Shown here: piece by piece, positions 16,302-22,913 of the stretch | How positions within the stretch are numbered: position 1 is the first letter of the stretch | Layout of the letters: every line of letters begins with the position of its first letter | IMG/VR virus record: IMGVR_UViG_3300009068_000115 | Span: 1 to 31,651 of that record | Direction: 5' to 3' (one strand) | Length of the DNA stretch: 31,651 bases | From: a virus | Position numbers and translations under genes: made by a program | The notes under the pieces: model-generated | What the model was told of the DNA's origin: nothing | Databases searched by the model: none | What the model saw: only the letters and a program-made list of their open reading frames with translations

Positions 16302-17158
16302 TGCGTTTTGATAATCGTGGTTTAGTTGGTACAGCGTTAAGTGCTTGGGGCTTTCCTACAGGTGATGGTCTGTTGGTTGCAAACTATTTAGTTGTCGGTG
16401 GCGGTGCGTCTGGCGGTGGACTTGGTGGTGGTGGCGCTGGCGGATTTCGTACTGCATCAGATATTCTTTTAACACTTGGTGCGACTTACACAATTACTGT
16501 TGGACTTGGTGGTGCAGCAGTGACCACAAATGTTGACGGTTTATCTGGTGGCAGTTCAACAATTTCTGGTACTGGCATTACTACTTTGACTTCTGCTGGT
16601 GGTGGTGGTGGCGGTACTTATTACAATGCACCAAATGTCGGCACTGCTGGTGCGTCAGGTGGTGGCGGTGGCGCTGGACCGGGCGGTGCTGGTGGTGCTG
16701 GTAACACACCAAGCACTTCGCCTAGTCAAGGCAATAACGGCGGTGCAGGTTTGACAGATGCCGCAACATTTACCGCTGGTGGTGGTGGTGGCGGTGCTGG
16801 TGTAGTAGGCAATACTGCAACTTTCCAAAATGCTGGTAACGGTGGCGCAGGGTCACTTTATAACGGCGTTTATTATGCAGGCGGTGGCGGTGGCGGAATT
16901 GACGGTCTATTTCAGCAAGGGCTCGGCGGTAATGGCGGTGGCGGTAATGGTGGCAGAAATAACACAGATAACCCACAAAACGGCACAGCGAATAAAGGTG
17001 GTGGCGGTGGCGGTGCTTACGGTGCAGCAAGTTCAGGTGCTGGCGGTAGCGGTGTTGTAATTATTGACGCAGGCAGAACAGCAGCATCAACAACAGGCTC
17101 GCCTACACTTTCTGGAACTGTTTATACTTTCACAGGTTCAGGAACAATAACCTTCTAG
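16301..17158 (+). CDS. Gly-rich tail fibre/adhesin-like protein, copy B
   Basis: The 285 residues overlap copy A by one base (TGATG). It shares the N-terminal motif VGTALSAWGFPTGDGL, the middle motif NTPSTSPSQGNNGG and nearly the same last 35 residues with copy A, while the Gly-rich centre differs in order and length. Conserved ends with a divergent centre fit a tandem duplication whose receptor-contact loops have diversified. The likely function is host adsorption. ATG 16301 is the only sensible start. Confidence 0.8.
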   Translation: MRFDNRGLVGTALSAWGFPTGDGLLVANYLVVGGGASGGGLGGGGAGGFRTASDILLTLGATYTITVGLGGAAVTTNVDGLSGGSSTISGTGITTLTSAGGGGGGTYYNAPNVGTAGASGGGGGAGPGGAGGAGNTPSTSPSQGNNGGAGLTDAATFTAGGGGGGAGVVGNTATFQNAGNGGAGSLYNGVYYAGGGGGGIDGLFQQGLGGNGGGGNGGRNNTDNPQNGTANKGGGGGGAYGAASSGAGGSGVVIIDAGRTAASTTGSPTLSGTVYTFTGSGTITF

Positions 17159-17168
17159 GAGAAAACAT

Positions 17169-17519
17169 ATGGCACATTTTGTAAAAATAGAAAACGGCAA
17201 AGTCGTACAAGGAATCGTCGTACACAACAACGAACTACTTGTTGACGGGGTTGAAGTTGAGTCTAAAGGTGCAGAGTTTTGTACAAATCTTTTCGGTGGC
17301 GAATGGGTACAAACCTCGTACAACAACCGTATCCGTAAACAGTACGCAGGTATTGGCTACTCGTATGACGCTGACCTAGATATCTTTATCGCACCTCAGC
17401 CGTATCCTTCTTGGGTACTGGACAGCAACCATGATTGGCAACCACCAACCCCGAAACCTGATGATGGTAAAGAGTATGCGTGGTTTGAACCGAACAAACA
17501 ATGGATTGAGTTAGTATAA
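17169..17519 (+). CDS. Tail-associated protein with 'AGIGYxYDxDLDxFIAPQPxPSW' motif
   Basis: The 116-residue protein starts with HFVKIENGKVVQGIVV and has a core KQYAGIGYSYDADLD followed by FIAPQPYPSW, then a Pro-rich loop and YAWFEPNKQWIEL. This arrangement recurs in small proteins of marine and freshwater phages, usually encoded beside tail fibres. AGGAG is eight bases before the ATG. It is the last gene of the tail block, and a large inverted repeat follows. Fibre chaperone or tail-appendage roles are possible; neither is proven. Confidence 0.75.
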   Translation: MAHFVKIENGKVVQGIVVHNNELLVDGVEVESKGAEFCTNLFGGEWVQTSYNNRIRKQYAGIGYSYDADLDIFIAPQPYPSWVLDSNHDWQPPTPKPDDGKEYAWFEPNKQWIELV

Positions 17520-17524
17520 AGTTT

Positions 17525-17581
17525 CCACCCCGATGATAAGAGTTCTTTGGACTTTGCCACTGATTAGGCTAGTCGGGGTGG
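17525..17581 (+). terminator. Inverted repeat closing the tail gene block
   Basis: CCACCCCGA (17525-17533) is the exact reverse complement of TCGGGGTGG (17573-17581), with a 39-base loop. It lies right after the last tail gene and has no long T-run, so it may be a weak or Rho-assisted terminator or an RNA-stability element. The rest of the gap to 17723 holds the direct repeats and a possible promoter. Confidence 0.6.
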
Positions 17582-17587
17582 TTGCTA

Positions 17588-17624
17588 CTAAGTTGCGGTA
17601 TAAATGTTGCCTAAGTTGCGGTAT
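17588..17624 (+). repeat. Tandem 14-base direct repeats, possible operator
   Basis: CTAAGTTGCGGTAT is present at 17588-17601 and, without mismatch, at 17611-17624, a 23-base period. They lie upstream of a possible -10 (TATAAT, 17668-17673) that drives the Thr-rich gene. Two identical sites at roughly two helical turns suggest a regulator binding site. Confidence 0.6.
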
Positions 17625-17667
17625 TGTACCCCTAAATGAGGGCGAACAGTAGTGTCTGTTGCGTACT

Positions 17668-17673
17668 TATAAT
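17668..17673 (+). promoter_or_regulatory. Possible -10 box for the Thr-rich/lysis genes
   Basis: TATAAT stands 50 bases before the start codon at 17724. No good -35 is seen at 16-19 bases, which would fit an activator-dependent promoter working with the direct repeats upstream. It does not share the hairpin leader of the three early-type modules. Confidence 0.4.
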
Positions 17674-17723
17674 ATCGTTAAACGCCATTATCGTTACACT
17701 AGTATTCCGAAAATGGAACAGAA

Positions 17724-18947
17724 ATGAAAAGATTTAGTCGCTGGCTTGTTCCGCTTCCTGCTGTGTTGTTTAGTTTTTATCCGATACCAGCATTAGCAAA
17801 TCATCAGTACAGCACAACAACAACTTCATCAACCACGATCTCGCCAACTACTTTGCCTGCTACTTCTAGCAGCGCATCATCAACAACTACTACGAGCGAA
17901 CCCATCGCAGAAACCACCACAACACAAGAGCAAAGTACAACAACGAAACCGCCTGCATCAACATCTACAACAACCCTTCTCGCAGAAACTTCCACAACAA
18001 CAACGACAACTCAACTGCCACCTTCCACAACGATTGCCAGCACGACCACAACTGTTCTAGTACCGACACAGACAACTACGACTTTATTCTTGCCTGTATC
18101 AACTTCACCCACACCTGAACCGATAACACAACCGCTACCACAAGAAGTATCCACAGTGCCGATGCCTCAGATAGAAACAACCACCAAAACTTTACCAGCC
18201 ACCACAGTTCGCCTAGAAACCACCACATCGTTTCAAACATTTGTTACTTCTTTACCGATGCCCGAAACCAGCACAACACAAGCCACATTAGAAACCATAA
18301 AGCCCACGACCAGCCTGCCACTAGCCACAAGATTACCGACAACAACAAAAGCATCAGATCAGCCTACAGAACCGTTAAAGCCTTCAACAACTCTGCCAAC
18401 AGACGCTCTAGGAAGCGTTTTAAGCCCTGTTTCTGTCGCTACCCTACCTGTGCCACCCTTAATGGTTTCGCCTTCAACAGAATTGAATCTAACAGTTATG
18501 AACAACAACAAAGACACAGCACCGCAACCGATTGATCAGAAAGTGTTTGTTGATGTAATCAAAGTGTTGAGCATCGCAAGCCCTGAACAGATTGTGACAA
18601 TAGTTAGCGAGGTTGTGAAATCAGATTTAAGTCAAACACAAGCACTTGAACTCGCAACTGTGCCTGCAATTCTTGAAGCGATTACTGAGAAACAAGCCGA
18701 ACAGGTCTTTGAAAACATTGTGCCAGAACTTTTAACAGATCAGCAAGCAGAACAATTTATTGCAGCAGTTCAAGATGCGCCAACAAAAGTTAAAAAAGCG
18801 TTTGAAAAAACTTTAGACATTTTCGGTTCACAGTTTGAAAACTATGTTGCGCTCGGTTCAAATATCCCTGTGTCACAACGGCGCAGCCTTGTCGCTATTG
18901 GTAGTCTGATGACAATGTTGCCAATGCCTGTAAAGAGGTCACGATGA
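17724..18947 (+). CDS. Secreted Thr/Ser/Pro-rich mucin-like protein
   Basis: The 407 residues begin with a signal peptide (MKRFSRWLVPLPAVLFSFYP, then IPALAN with a likely cut after ALA, about residue 25). Residues 27 to about 235 are a low-complexity Thr/Ser/Pro stretch with many TTT and TTTT runs, similar to glycosylatable linkers of surface proteins. Residues from about 265 on are a helical domain (DVIKVLSIASPEQIVTIVSE, LLTDQQAEQFIAAVQDAP) that ends with VALGSNIPVSQRRSL and a hydrophobic stretch. Secreted Thr-rich proteins with such C-termini are common in Acidimicrobiia, so this may be acquired from a host (inference). It sits between tail and lysis genes. Cell-surface modification, superinfection exclusion or virion decoration are options. 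Confidence 0.75.
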   Translation: MKRFSRWLVPLPAVLFSFYPIPALANHQYSTTTTSSTTISPTTLPATSSSASSTTTTSEPIAETTTTQEQSTTTKPPASTSTTTLLAETSTTTTTTQLPPSTTIASTTTTVLVPTQTTTTLFLPVSTSPTPEPITQPLPQEVSTVPMPQIETTTKTLPATTVRLETTTSFQTFVTSLPMPETSTTQATLETIKPTTSLPLATRLPTTTKASDQPTEPLKPSTTLPTDALGSVLSPVSVATLPVPPLMVSPSTELNLTVMNNNKDTAPQPIDQKVFVDVIKVLSIASPEQIVTIVSEVVKSDLSQTQALELATVPAILEAITEKQAEQVFENIVPELLTDQQAEQFIAAVQDAPTKVKKAFEKTLDIFGSQFENYVALGSNIPVSQRRSLVAIGSLMTMLPMPVKRSR

Positions 18948-19105
18948 AAAAACTTTTAGATTATTTGATTGATAACACTTGGACACTTGCTGGCACAGGG
19001 CTAGTGCTGATCACTTTGTCGGGCACAACTTTTAAGCAGGCGATGCTTCTCACAGGTATAGCGATTGTTATACACTCGGTGCTTACCTTCAAAGCAAAGG
19101 ACTAG
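18944..19105 (+). CDS. Small two-helix membrane protein, holin-like (53 aa)
   Basis: This 53-residue frame starts in the ATGA overlap with the previous stop. MKKLLDYLIDN is followed by two membrane-length stretches (TWTLAGTGLVLITLSG and AMLLTGIAIVIHSVLTF), ending in KAKD. Its place at the head of a cluster with another membrane protein and a peptidase makes a holin or antiholin likely. Similarity to a named holin family cannot be shown by eye. Confidence 0.68.
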   Translation: MKKLLDYLIDNTWTLAGTGLVLITLSGTTFKQAMLLTGIAIVIHSVLTFKAKD

Positions 19106-19108
19106 CAG

Positions 19109-19351
19109 ATGAAAAAAGCACAAGACATAGCACAACGATTGACCGCACTTTTTATGGCAAACGCTTTAGCGATCATCACAGGTTCAGCAATCGTTGGCGG
19201 TATTCCTGTTTGGAAAGCAGCAGCACTCGCAGGATTCACAGCAGTTGCACAGGTCGCAGAAAAACTTGCTCGTGCTTCTGTTGATGGCAGTTTGACTACA
19301 CAAGAAATATCTGATGCGTTTGGTGGCAACGGTAAAAAGGTTTCCGAATAA
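19109..19351 (+). CDS. Putative holin (80 aa)
   Basis: The 80 residues have an amphipathic N-terminal helix (KKAQDIAQRLTALFMANAL) and a hydrophobic, Gly/Ala-rich centre (AIITGSAIVGGIPVWKAAAL, then AGFTAVAQVAEKLA), then a hydrophilic tail (DGSLTTQEISDAFG). Proteins of this form stand beside endolysins in actinobacteriophages, where they are annotated as holins or lysis membrane proteins. It starts four bases after the previous stop. The following peptidase gene begins at, or within 40 bases upstream of, its end. Confidence 0.7.
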   Translation: MKKAQDIAQRLTALFMANALAIITGSAIVGGIPVWKAAALAGFTAVAQVAEKLARASVDGSLTTQEISDAFGGNGKKVSE

Positions 19352-19352
19352 A

Positions 19353-19871
19353 ATGATTAGACCTTACACAGGTAATAAAGATGGTTTGGGAACTGGCGAG
19401 CGTAAAGGTTTAACAGTTTTTATTAAAGAACTTTGCAAGCGTTACCCTGCGCTGTGGAACAACGGAAGTTTTGTTAATCGTTCTATGCGAGGCAAACAAG
19501 GTGTGTTATCTGTGCACGCTACAGGGCGTGCGGTTGATCTATCTTTCAGGTTTACACCAAACCACAAAGACGCTTCAAACACTAAAGGTATTAAAGAAGG
19601 TGGTCGCAAGCAGGCGATGGAAGCGATGGATTTTGTTGTGAAACACGCTAACGAGTTTGGGCTTGAATGTATTTTAGATTACTTTCCAATACCTCACGGA
19701 AGAGGTTGGCGTTGTGATCGTAGTGCTTGGTCTGTATACACAAAAGAAGAAATACACGGCGCACCTATGGGCGACTGGATTCACTTTGAACTGTCACCAA
19801 AGATGGCTGATGACGCTGAGGCGATGCGAGCAGCGTTCAATGCGATACCATTACAGGCTCAAGTTATCTGA
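19353..19871 (+). CDS. Endolysin, M15-type D-Ala peptidase
   Basis: This is a zinc peptidase of the D,D-carboxypeptidase/L-Ala-D-Glu peptidase type that cuts peptidoglycan crosslinks at lysis. With the ATG at 19353 (172 residues) it shows LSVHATGRAVDLS with Zn ligands H55 and D62, and a third ligand in GDWIHFEL (H144). There is no signal peptide, as expected for a holin-released enzyme. An in-frame ATG at 19314 would add 13 residues that overlap the holin gene; those residues lack conservation hallmarks, so I prefer 19353, although the upstream AAAAGG is rather far away. The C-terminus has no obvious wall-binding domain. Confidence 0.85.
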   Translation: MIRPYTGNKDGLGTGERKGLTVFIKELCKRYPALWNNGSFVNRSMRGKQGVLSVHATGRAVDLSFRFTPNHKDASNTKGIKEGGRKQAMEAMDFVVKHANEFGLECILDYFPIPHGRGWRCDRSAWSVYTKEEIHGAPMGDWIHFELSPKMADDAEAMRAAFNAIPLQAQVI

Positions 19872-20131
19872 TGGATAGTTCAGCAATAGTTGTTGCCGTT
19901 ATTGGGGCGATAGGCGCAATTATTGTCGGGTTTATGCAGTCGTTTAAGAAAGAAGCAAGAGAAGCAAATAAAACTAATAGTGAAGATCACGCAATCGTTC
20001 AGTCGCAGTTAAGAATGATTTTCAAAACAGTTAATCGGGTAGATGACAAGTTAGAAAAACATATCAATCATCACGAAGAAGGAACATTGAATGGGCAAGT
20101 TATTAGACGAGATACAAAAACAAAAGCCTAA
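19871..20131 (+). CDS. Membrane-anchored coiled-coil protein (DUF2746-like)
   Basis: The 86 residues have an N-terminal membrane helix (AIVVAVIGAIGAIIVGFMQS, residues 5-24), then a charged helical stretch (KKEAREANKTNSEDHAIVQS) and a coiled coil (QLRMIFKTVNRVDDKLEKHI). This matches the layout of DUF2746 proteins found beside phage endolysins and minor tail genes. It overlaps the peptidase stop by one base. A lysis-related role (holin partner or spanin-like) is the usual guess. The following gene overlaps its 3' end by 41 bases. Confidence 0.75.
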   Translation: MDSSAIVVAVIGAIGAIIVGFMQSFKKEAREANKTNSEDHAIVQSQLRMIFKTVNRVDDKLEKHINHHEEGTLNGQVIRRDTKTKA

Positions 20132-20318
20132 AAAGACTGGTTCATCGCCGAAGATAGATTTGTTGCTTACAAAATTGAGCAAACAAGATGCCCAAGATTT
20201 GTTAGTTGCTTTGGCTGATGAGACTATTCAATCAGAAATCATTTCTAGAGTGCTGATCAAGAACGGTCACAATATAGGTCGGCAGTGTGTTTCTAGGTTT
20301 AGGAAACAGAACCTATGA
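20091..20318 (+). CDS. Small HTH-like DNA-binding protein (75 aa)
   Basis: The N-terminus is basic (MGKLLDEIQKQKPKKTGSSP). The rest has a helical pattern: KIDLLLTKLSKQDAQDLLVA, then ALADETIQSEIISRVLIKNG and HNIGRQCVSRFRKQ. The final segment, 'xxISRxLxxxGHxIxxxxVxRFRK', resembles a helix-turn-helix recognition unit. Short proteins of this type are often encoded just before a phosphoesterase in phages. Both ends overlap neighbouring genes, showing strong coupling. The exact role is unknown. Confidence 0.65.
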   Translation: MGKLLDEIQKQKPKKTGSSPKIDLLLTKLSKQDAQDLLVALADETIQSEIISRVLIKNGHNIGRQCVSRFRKQNL

Positions 20319-21376
20319 GCATTAAAGATGAGTTGGTAAGTGAGCAGCAAACACATTTTGAAACAGAGTTGGTAAGGCTACGCAAGCAGCGTGACAGTTT
20401 CGCTAATCAGAACGCACGATTAACAACACAACTTGAAAGCGTTGAAAGATGTTTACAGATCGTTGATCGTGCTGAAGGTACAGCAATCAATCCTCCAGCG
20501 TGGCTTGTGCCAACAAAACCAAAACTATCGGCAGCAACATTAGTTGTTATTTTGTCTGATACACATTTTGACGAGGTGGTGAATGTTGATGAGATGGAAG
20601 GCTTGAACTGTTACAACCGTGAGATCGCTGTGATGCGTTTAGAGAAGTGGGCGCAGAATGTGATCAAACTTTCACGCCACTATCTATCAGGTGTTTCTTA
20701 TGATGGGATTGTTGTGATCTTAGGTGGCGACATTTTTACTGGCGATATCCACGAAGAACTTGCTTTGACTAATGAGGACACAATGATCGGGTCGCTTCTG
20801 TTTTGGTCTGAACAGGTTGCTGCTGCTCTACAACTTTTGACTGATGAGTTCGGCAAATGTTTTGTGACAAGTGTTGTCGGTAATCACGGCAGGACTACTC
20901 GTAAGCCTCGTATGAAACAGAGAGTGAAAACAAACTTTGATTACTTGTTATCTAAAATGGTTGAACGACATTTCAGGTTAGATAAGCGAATCAGTTTTGA
21001 TATTCCTGAATCGGCTGATGCGTTGATCAAGATTTATGGTCACGGACATTTAATAACTCACGGCGATCAAGTTTCAGGTGGCGGTGGCATCGGCGGTATC
21101 TATCCACCAATTATGCGTATGCGTGCAAGAAAACAATCACGATATATGGCTACAGGTAAATCGTTTCAAACTTTGTGGCTCGGTCACTGGCATCAATATA
21201 TTTCTACACCGTCAATGATTGTTAACGGAAGTCTAAAAGGTTTTGACGAGTATGCGATGTTGATGGGGTTCGGTCACGAAGCACCGCAACAAGCGTTAGC
21301 AATTATTACACCTGAAAGAAACATCACGATTCAAGCACCTGTGTTTTGTGTTGATCGTAAAAAAGAAGGCTGGTAG
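20315..21376 (+). CDS. Calcineurin-like metallophosphoesterase
   Basis: The 353 residues carry all motifs of the di-metal phosphoesterase fold: SDTH (D82, H84), GGD (137-139), GNHG (189-192), THGD (248-251) and GHWH (290-293). The first 60 residues form a coiled coil that may drive oligomerisation. Phage members of this fold act on nucleic acids or nucleotides, similar to SbcD/Mre11 or 2',3'-cyclic phosphodiesterases. The substrate cannot be read here, and no SbcC-type ATPase partner is present. It overlaps the upstream HTH-like gene by four bases. Confidence 0.88.
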   Translation: MSIKDELVSEQQTHFETELVRLRKQRDSFANQNARLTTQLESVERCLQIVDRAEGTAINPPAWLVPTKPKLSAATLVVILSDTHFDEVVNVDEMEGLNCYNREIAVMRLEKWAQNVIKLSRHYLSGVSYDGIVVILGGDIFTGDIHEELALTNEDTMIGSLLFWSEQVAAALQLLTDEFGKCFVTSVVGNHGRTTRKPRMKQRVKTNFDYLLSKMVERHFRLDKRISFDIPESADALIKIYGHGHLITHGDQVSGGGGIGGIYPPIMRMRARKQSRYMATGKSFQTLWLGHWHQYISTPSMIVNGSLKGFDEYAMLMGFGHEAPQQALAIITPERNITIQAPVFCVDRKKEGW

Positions 21377-21379
21377 TTT

Positions 21380-21610
21380 GTGGCAACGATTGTGCTTATT
21401 GTTTGGCACGATGCTCACTCTGTTGCTTCTACTTGGATTGATGTTGCTGACATTGATGTTGAACCTGCTGTTGTTGAATCGGTAGGTTTTTTGTTGCCTG
21501 ATGCAAAGCCGAAGCATATTGTTTTGGCGCAGTCTTTAACTGGCGATGAGTGTGATCATATTTTGGCTGTGCCTGTTGAGATGGTGCGAAGTATGAAAGT
21601 TTTGTTGTAG
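21380..21610 (+). CDS. Small conserved phage protein (76 aa)
   Basis: The start is GTG (21380), three bases after the phosphoesterase stop. The protein reads as alternating strands: ATIVLIVWHDAHSVASTWID, then VESVGFLLPDAKPKHIVLAQ and DHILAVPVEMVRSM. Proteins with this 'VGxLLPDAKPxHxVLAQS...DHxLAIPxxM' pattern recur in aquatic phages and have no known function. It is the last gene of this unit; a strong stem-loop follows. Confidence 0.75.
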   Translation: MATIVLIVWHDAHSVASTWIDVADIDVEPAVVESVGFLLPDAKPKHIVLAQSLTGDECDHILAVPVEMVRSMKVLL

Positions 21611-21652
21611 TGTTCGGTTTGGCGTGAGATGTACTCCTTCTCCGTTTTGCGC

Positions 21653-21719
21653 TACGAGTTGAGTTGCCTTGACACGGAAAGTTGGGGCAACTCCTCGTAA
21701 GCCCTTTATAGAATAAGGG
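21653..21719 (+). terminator. Terminator-like structured region after the phosphoesterase operon
   Basis: TACGAG (21653-21658) and GAGTTGCC (21661-21668) pair with the adjacent segments CTCGTA (21694-21699) and GGCAACTC (21686-21693), a 14-base-pair stem with a TT bulge and a 17-base loop. A second hairpin CCCTT/AAGGG follows at 21702-21719. It separates the late block from the promoter at 21728. Confidence 0.65.
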
Positions 21720-21727
21720 TTAAATGA

Positions 21728-21805
21728 ATGAGTGGTTTGGTGGTGCAGTTGATATAATTAACTCATCAAGCAAACAGTTTGTTTGATAAGTCAAGAGGAG
21801 GGCTT
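21728..21805 (+). promoter_or_regulatory. Promoter plus hairpin leader module, copy 2
   Basis: ATGAGT (21728-21733) stands 19 bases before TATAAT (21753-21758). Six bases later begins a long hairpin, ATCAAGCAAAC/GTTTGTTTGAT (21765-21775/21777-21787), eleven base pairs with one G-T wobble. The Shine-Dalgarno AAGAGGAGGGCTT lies just before the ATG at 21806. Architecture and spacing match the modules at 50 and 27292. Confidence 0.78.
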
Positions 21806-22108
21806 ATGAAATTAAAATTATCAAGTCAGGCGTTAAGCGATCACGAGAGCAGATTGTATTGTTCAGATGAAAGCACCGACACAGTTAAAGTTCACATTGA
21901 TCAACCAAGTTCAATTTACACAATCATCAAGGCAACAAAAACAGTAACGACAGTTGAGATGAGTGAGTCAGCCATCAAAGAGTATTTGGCAGATGGGGAT
22001 TATCAAGCAGAGTTTAATAGCGAAGGTAAAAACCCTTTTGGTTTGATGTGGTCACGGGCAACAAAAAGTGTCAGAAAACAAATTACCAAAGTTCAAGAGG
22101 AGAACTAA
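21806..22108 (+). CDS. Small protein of unknown function, first gene of unit 2 (100 aa)
   Basis: The start is set by AAGAGGAGGGCTT immediately before ATG 21806; a longer frame back to 21779 would start inside the leader hairpin and is not credible. The 100 residues start MKLKLSSQALSDHESRLYCS and include a strand-rich middle (VKVHIDQPSSIYTIIKATKT) and a basic C-terminus (SVRKQITKVQEEN). No domain is recognised. Its 3' end contains the copied Shine-Dalgarno for the next gene (GTTCAAGAGGAGAACT). Confidence 0.75.
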   Translation: MKLKLSSQALSDHESRLYCSDESTDTVKVHIDQPSSIYTIIKATKTVTTVEMSESAIKEYLADGDYQAEFNSEGKNPFGLMWSRATKSVRKQITKVQEEN

Positions 22109-22110
22109 AA

Positions 22111-22446
22111 ATGAAAATCAGATTAGGTAAAGCGTTCTTAGAGGAATGCAAGATACGAGGCTACTTTAATGACAACGCTGCGATAGATGAACGAGGCGCA
22201 GTGTTGTTCAATGTGTTAGATCGGGCAACAAAAACTAAAACAGGTGTCAGCGTTGATGTGACACGTACAGAACTTGATCACTTGATTAGCGAATGTGATT
22301 GGTTCGTTTACAATAACTCGCCTGACGGTTCAAGTGATGATCGCAAAAACTTTAACAACTTAACTAACCAAGTGAAGTCTTTACGCAAAGTTAAATCTTT
22401 GAATTACACTAATGTTTGGAACTTCACGAGGGCTTATGAAAACTAA
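22111..22446 (+). CDS. Small protein of unknown function (111 aa)
   Basis: The ATG at 22111 is chosen because it follows the repeated ribosome site GTTCAAGAGGAGAACT; an upstream in-frame start at 22048 would lie within the previous gene. The protein begins MKIRLGKAFLEECKIRGYFN and has a middle LDRATKTKTGVSVDVTRTEL, then helical and Lys-rich segments near the end. No family recognised. It overlaps the next gene by 11 bases. Confidence 0.72.
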   Translation: MKIRLGKAFLEECKIRGYFNDNAAIDERGAVLFNVLDRATKTKTGVSVDVTRTELDHLISECDWFVYNNSPDGSSDDRKNFNNLTNQVKSLRKVKSLNYTNVWNFTRAYEN

Positions 22447-22666
22447 AGTAACTTGCCAGTGCGCAGTTTGCGGTGAACAGTTCAACAACATTACTGATCA
22501 TATGTTGCACTATATGAGAACACACGATGAGGGTTACAAAGAACACGCACAGCGCAGGCGCAGAGGCATCGCCTGTCGTGGTTGCGCTAAACCACTTCTA
22601 GCAAACATCTTTCATTGTGATAGTTGTGGCTGGCAATTACAAACAACAACAGAGGAGGGAAGTTAA
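22436..22666 (+). CDS. Small double zinc-finger protein (76 aa)
   Basis: ATG 22436 follows CGAGGGCTT, resembling the other leader ribosome sites; an in-frame start 24 bases earlier is less likely. The 76 residues contain a C2H2-type finger, C-x2-C-x12-H-x4-H (from CAVCGEQF to HYMRTH), then an Arg-rich linker (QRRRRGIACRG), then a zinc ribbon C-x2-C-x10-C-x2-C (CRGCAKP...HCDSCGW). Nucleic-acid binding or protein recruitment is inferred. Classical C2H2 spacing is uncommon in bacteriophages. Confidence 0.75.
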   Translation: MKTKVTCQCAVCGEQFNNITDHMLHYMRTHDEGYKEHAQRRRRGIACRGCAKPLLANIFHCDSCGWQLQTTTEEGS

Positions 22667-22866
22667 TGGATATTGAGATCGGTGATTTTTATTTAATCAC
22701 AACAAAGAATGGTGAAGAATATGACGGACAGATTACAGGTCTGACCGAAACTACTTTAACTGTTGAGCATTGGAACGGTGTTAAAGATAGAGATGTTGAA
22801 ACAGATATATTGTTTAAAGACATCTTAGGAATGGTTGGGTTTAATGATTCGCAAACAACTGTGTAA
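22666..22866 (+). CDS. Small acidic protein, possible Sm-like or SH3-like barrel (66 aa)
   Basis: ATG 22666 overlaps the preceding stop (TAATG) and lies after GAGGAGGGAAG. The sequence is strand-rich: MDIEIGDFYLITTKNGEEYD, then GQITGLTETTLTVEHWNGVK, then ETDILFKDILGMVGF. This spacing of strands and turns resembles small Sm/SH3-like barrels, but it is too short to be sure. It is the last gene of this small-gene run before the exonuclease. Confidence 0.68.
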   Translation: MDIEIGDFYLITTKNGEEYDGQITGLTETTLTVEHWNGVKDRDVETDILFKDILGMVGFNDSQTTV

Positions 22867-22913
22867 CACCCCTGAGTAATAATCTAATTAACAAATACCT
22901 GAGGAGGTAAACA

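Noticed and set aside
15611-17060. Other-frame and minus-strand reading frames rich in Val/Ala, Pro or His over the Gly-rich genes
   Set aside because: They are produced by the GGTGGC codon repeats read in other frames; low complexity, no ribosome sites and they overlap clear genes.
19314-19352. Longer start for the M15 endolysin
   Set aside because: The added 13 residues overlap the holin gene and carry no conserved feature; ATG 19353 is taken, with modest certainty.
21779-21805. Upstream start for the first gene of unit 2
   Set aside because: It lies within the leader hairpin; the strong ribosome site is placed for ATG 21806.
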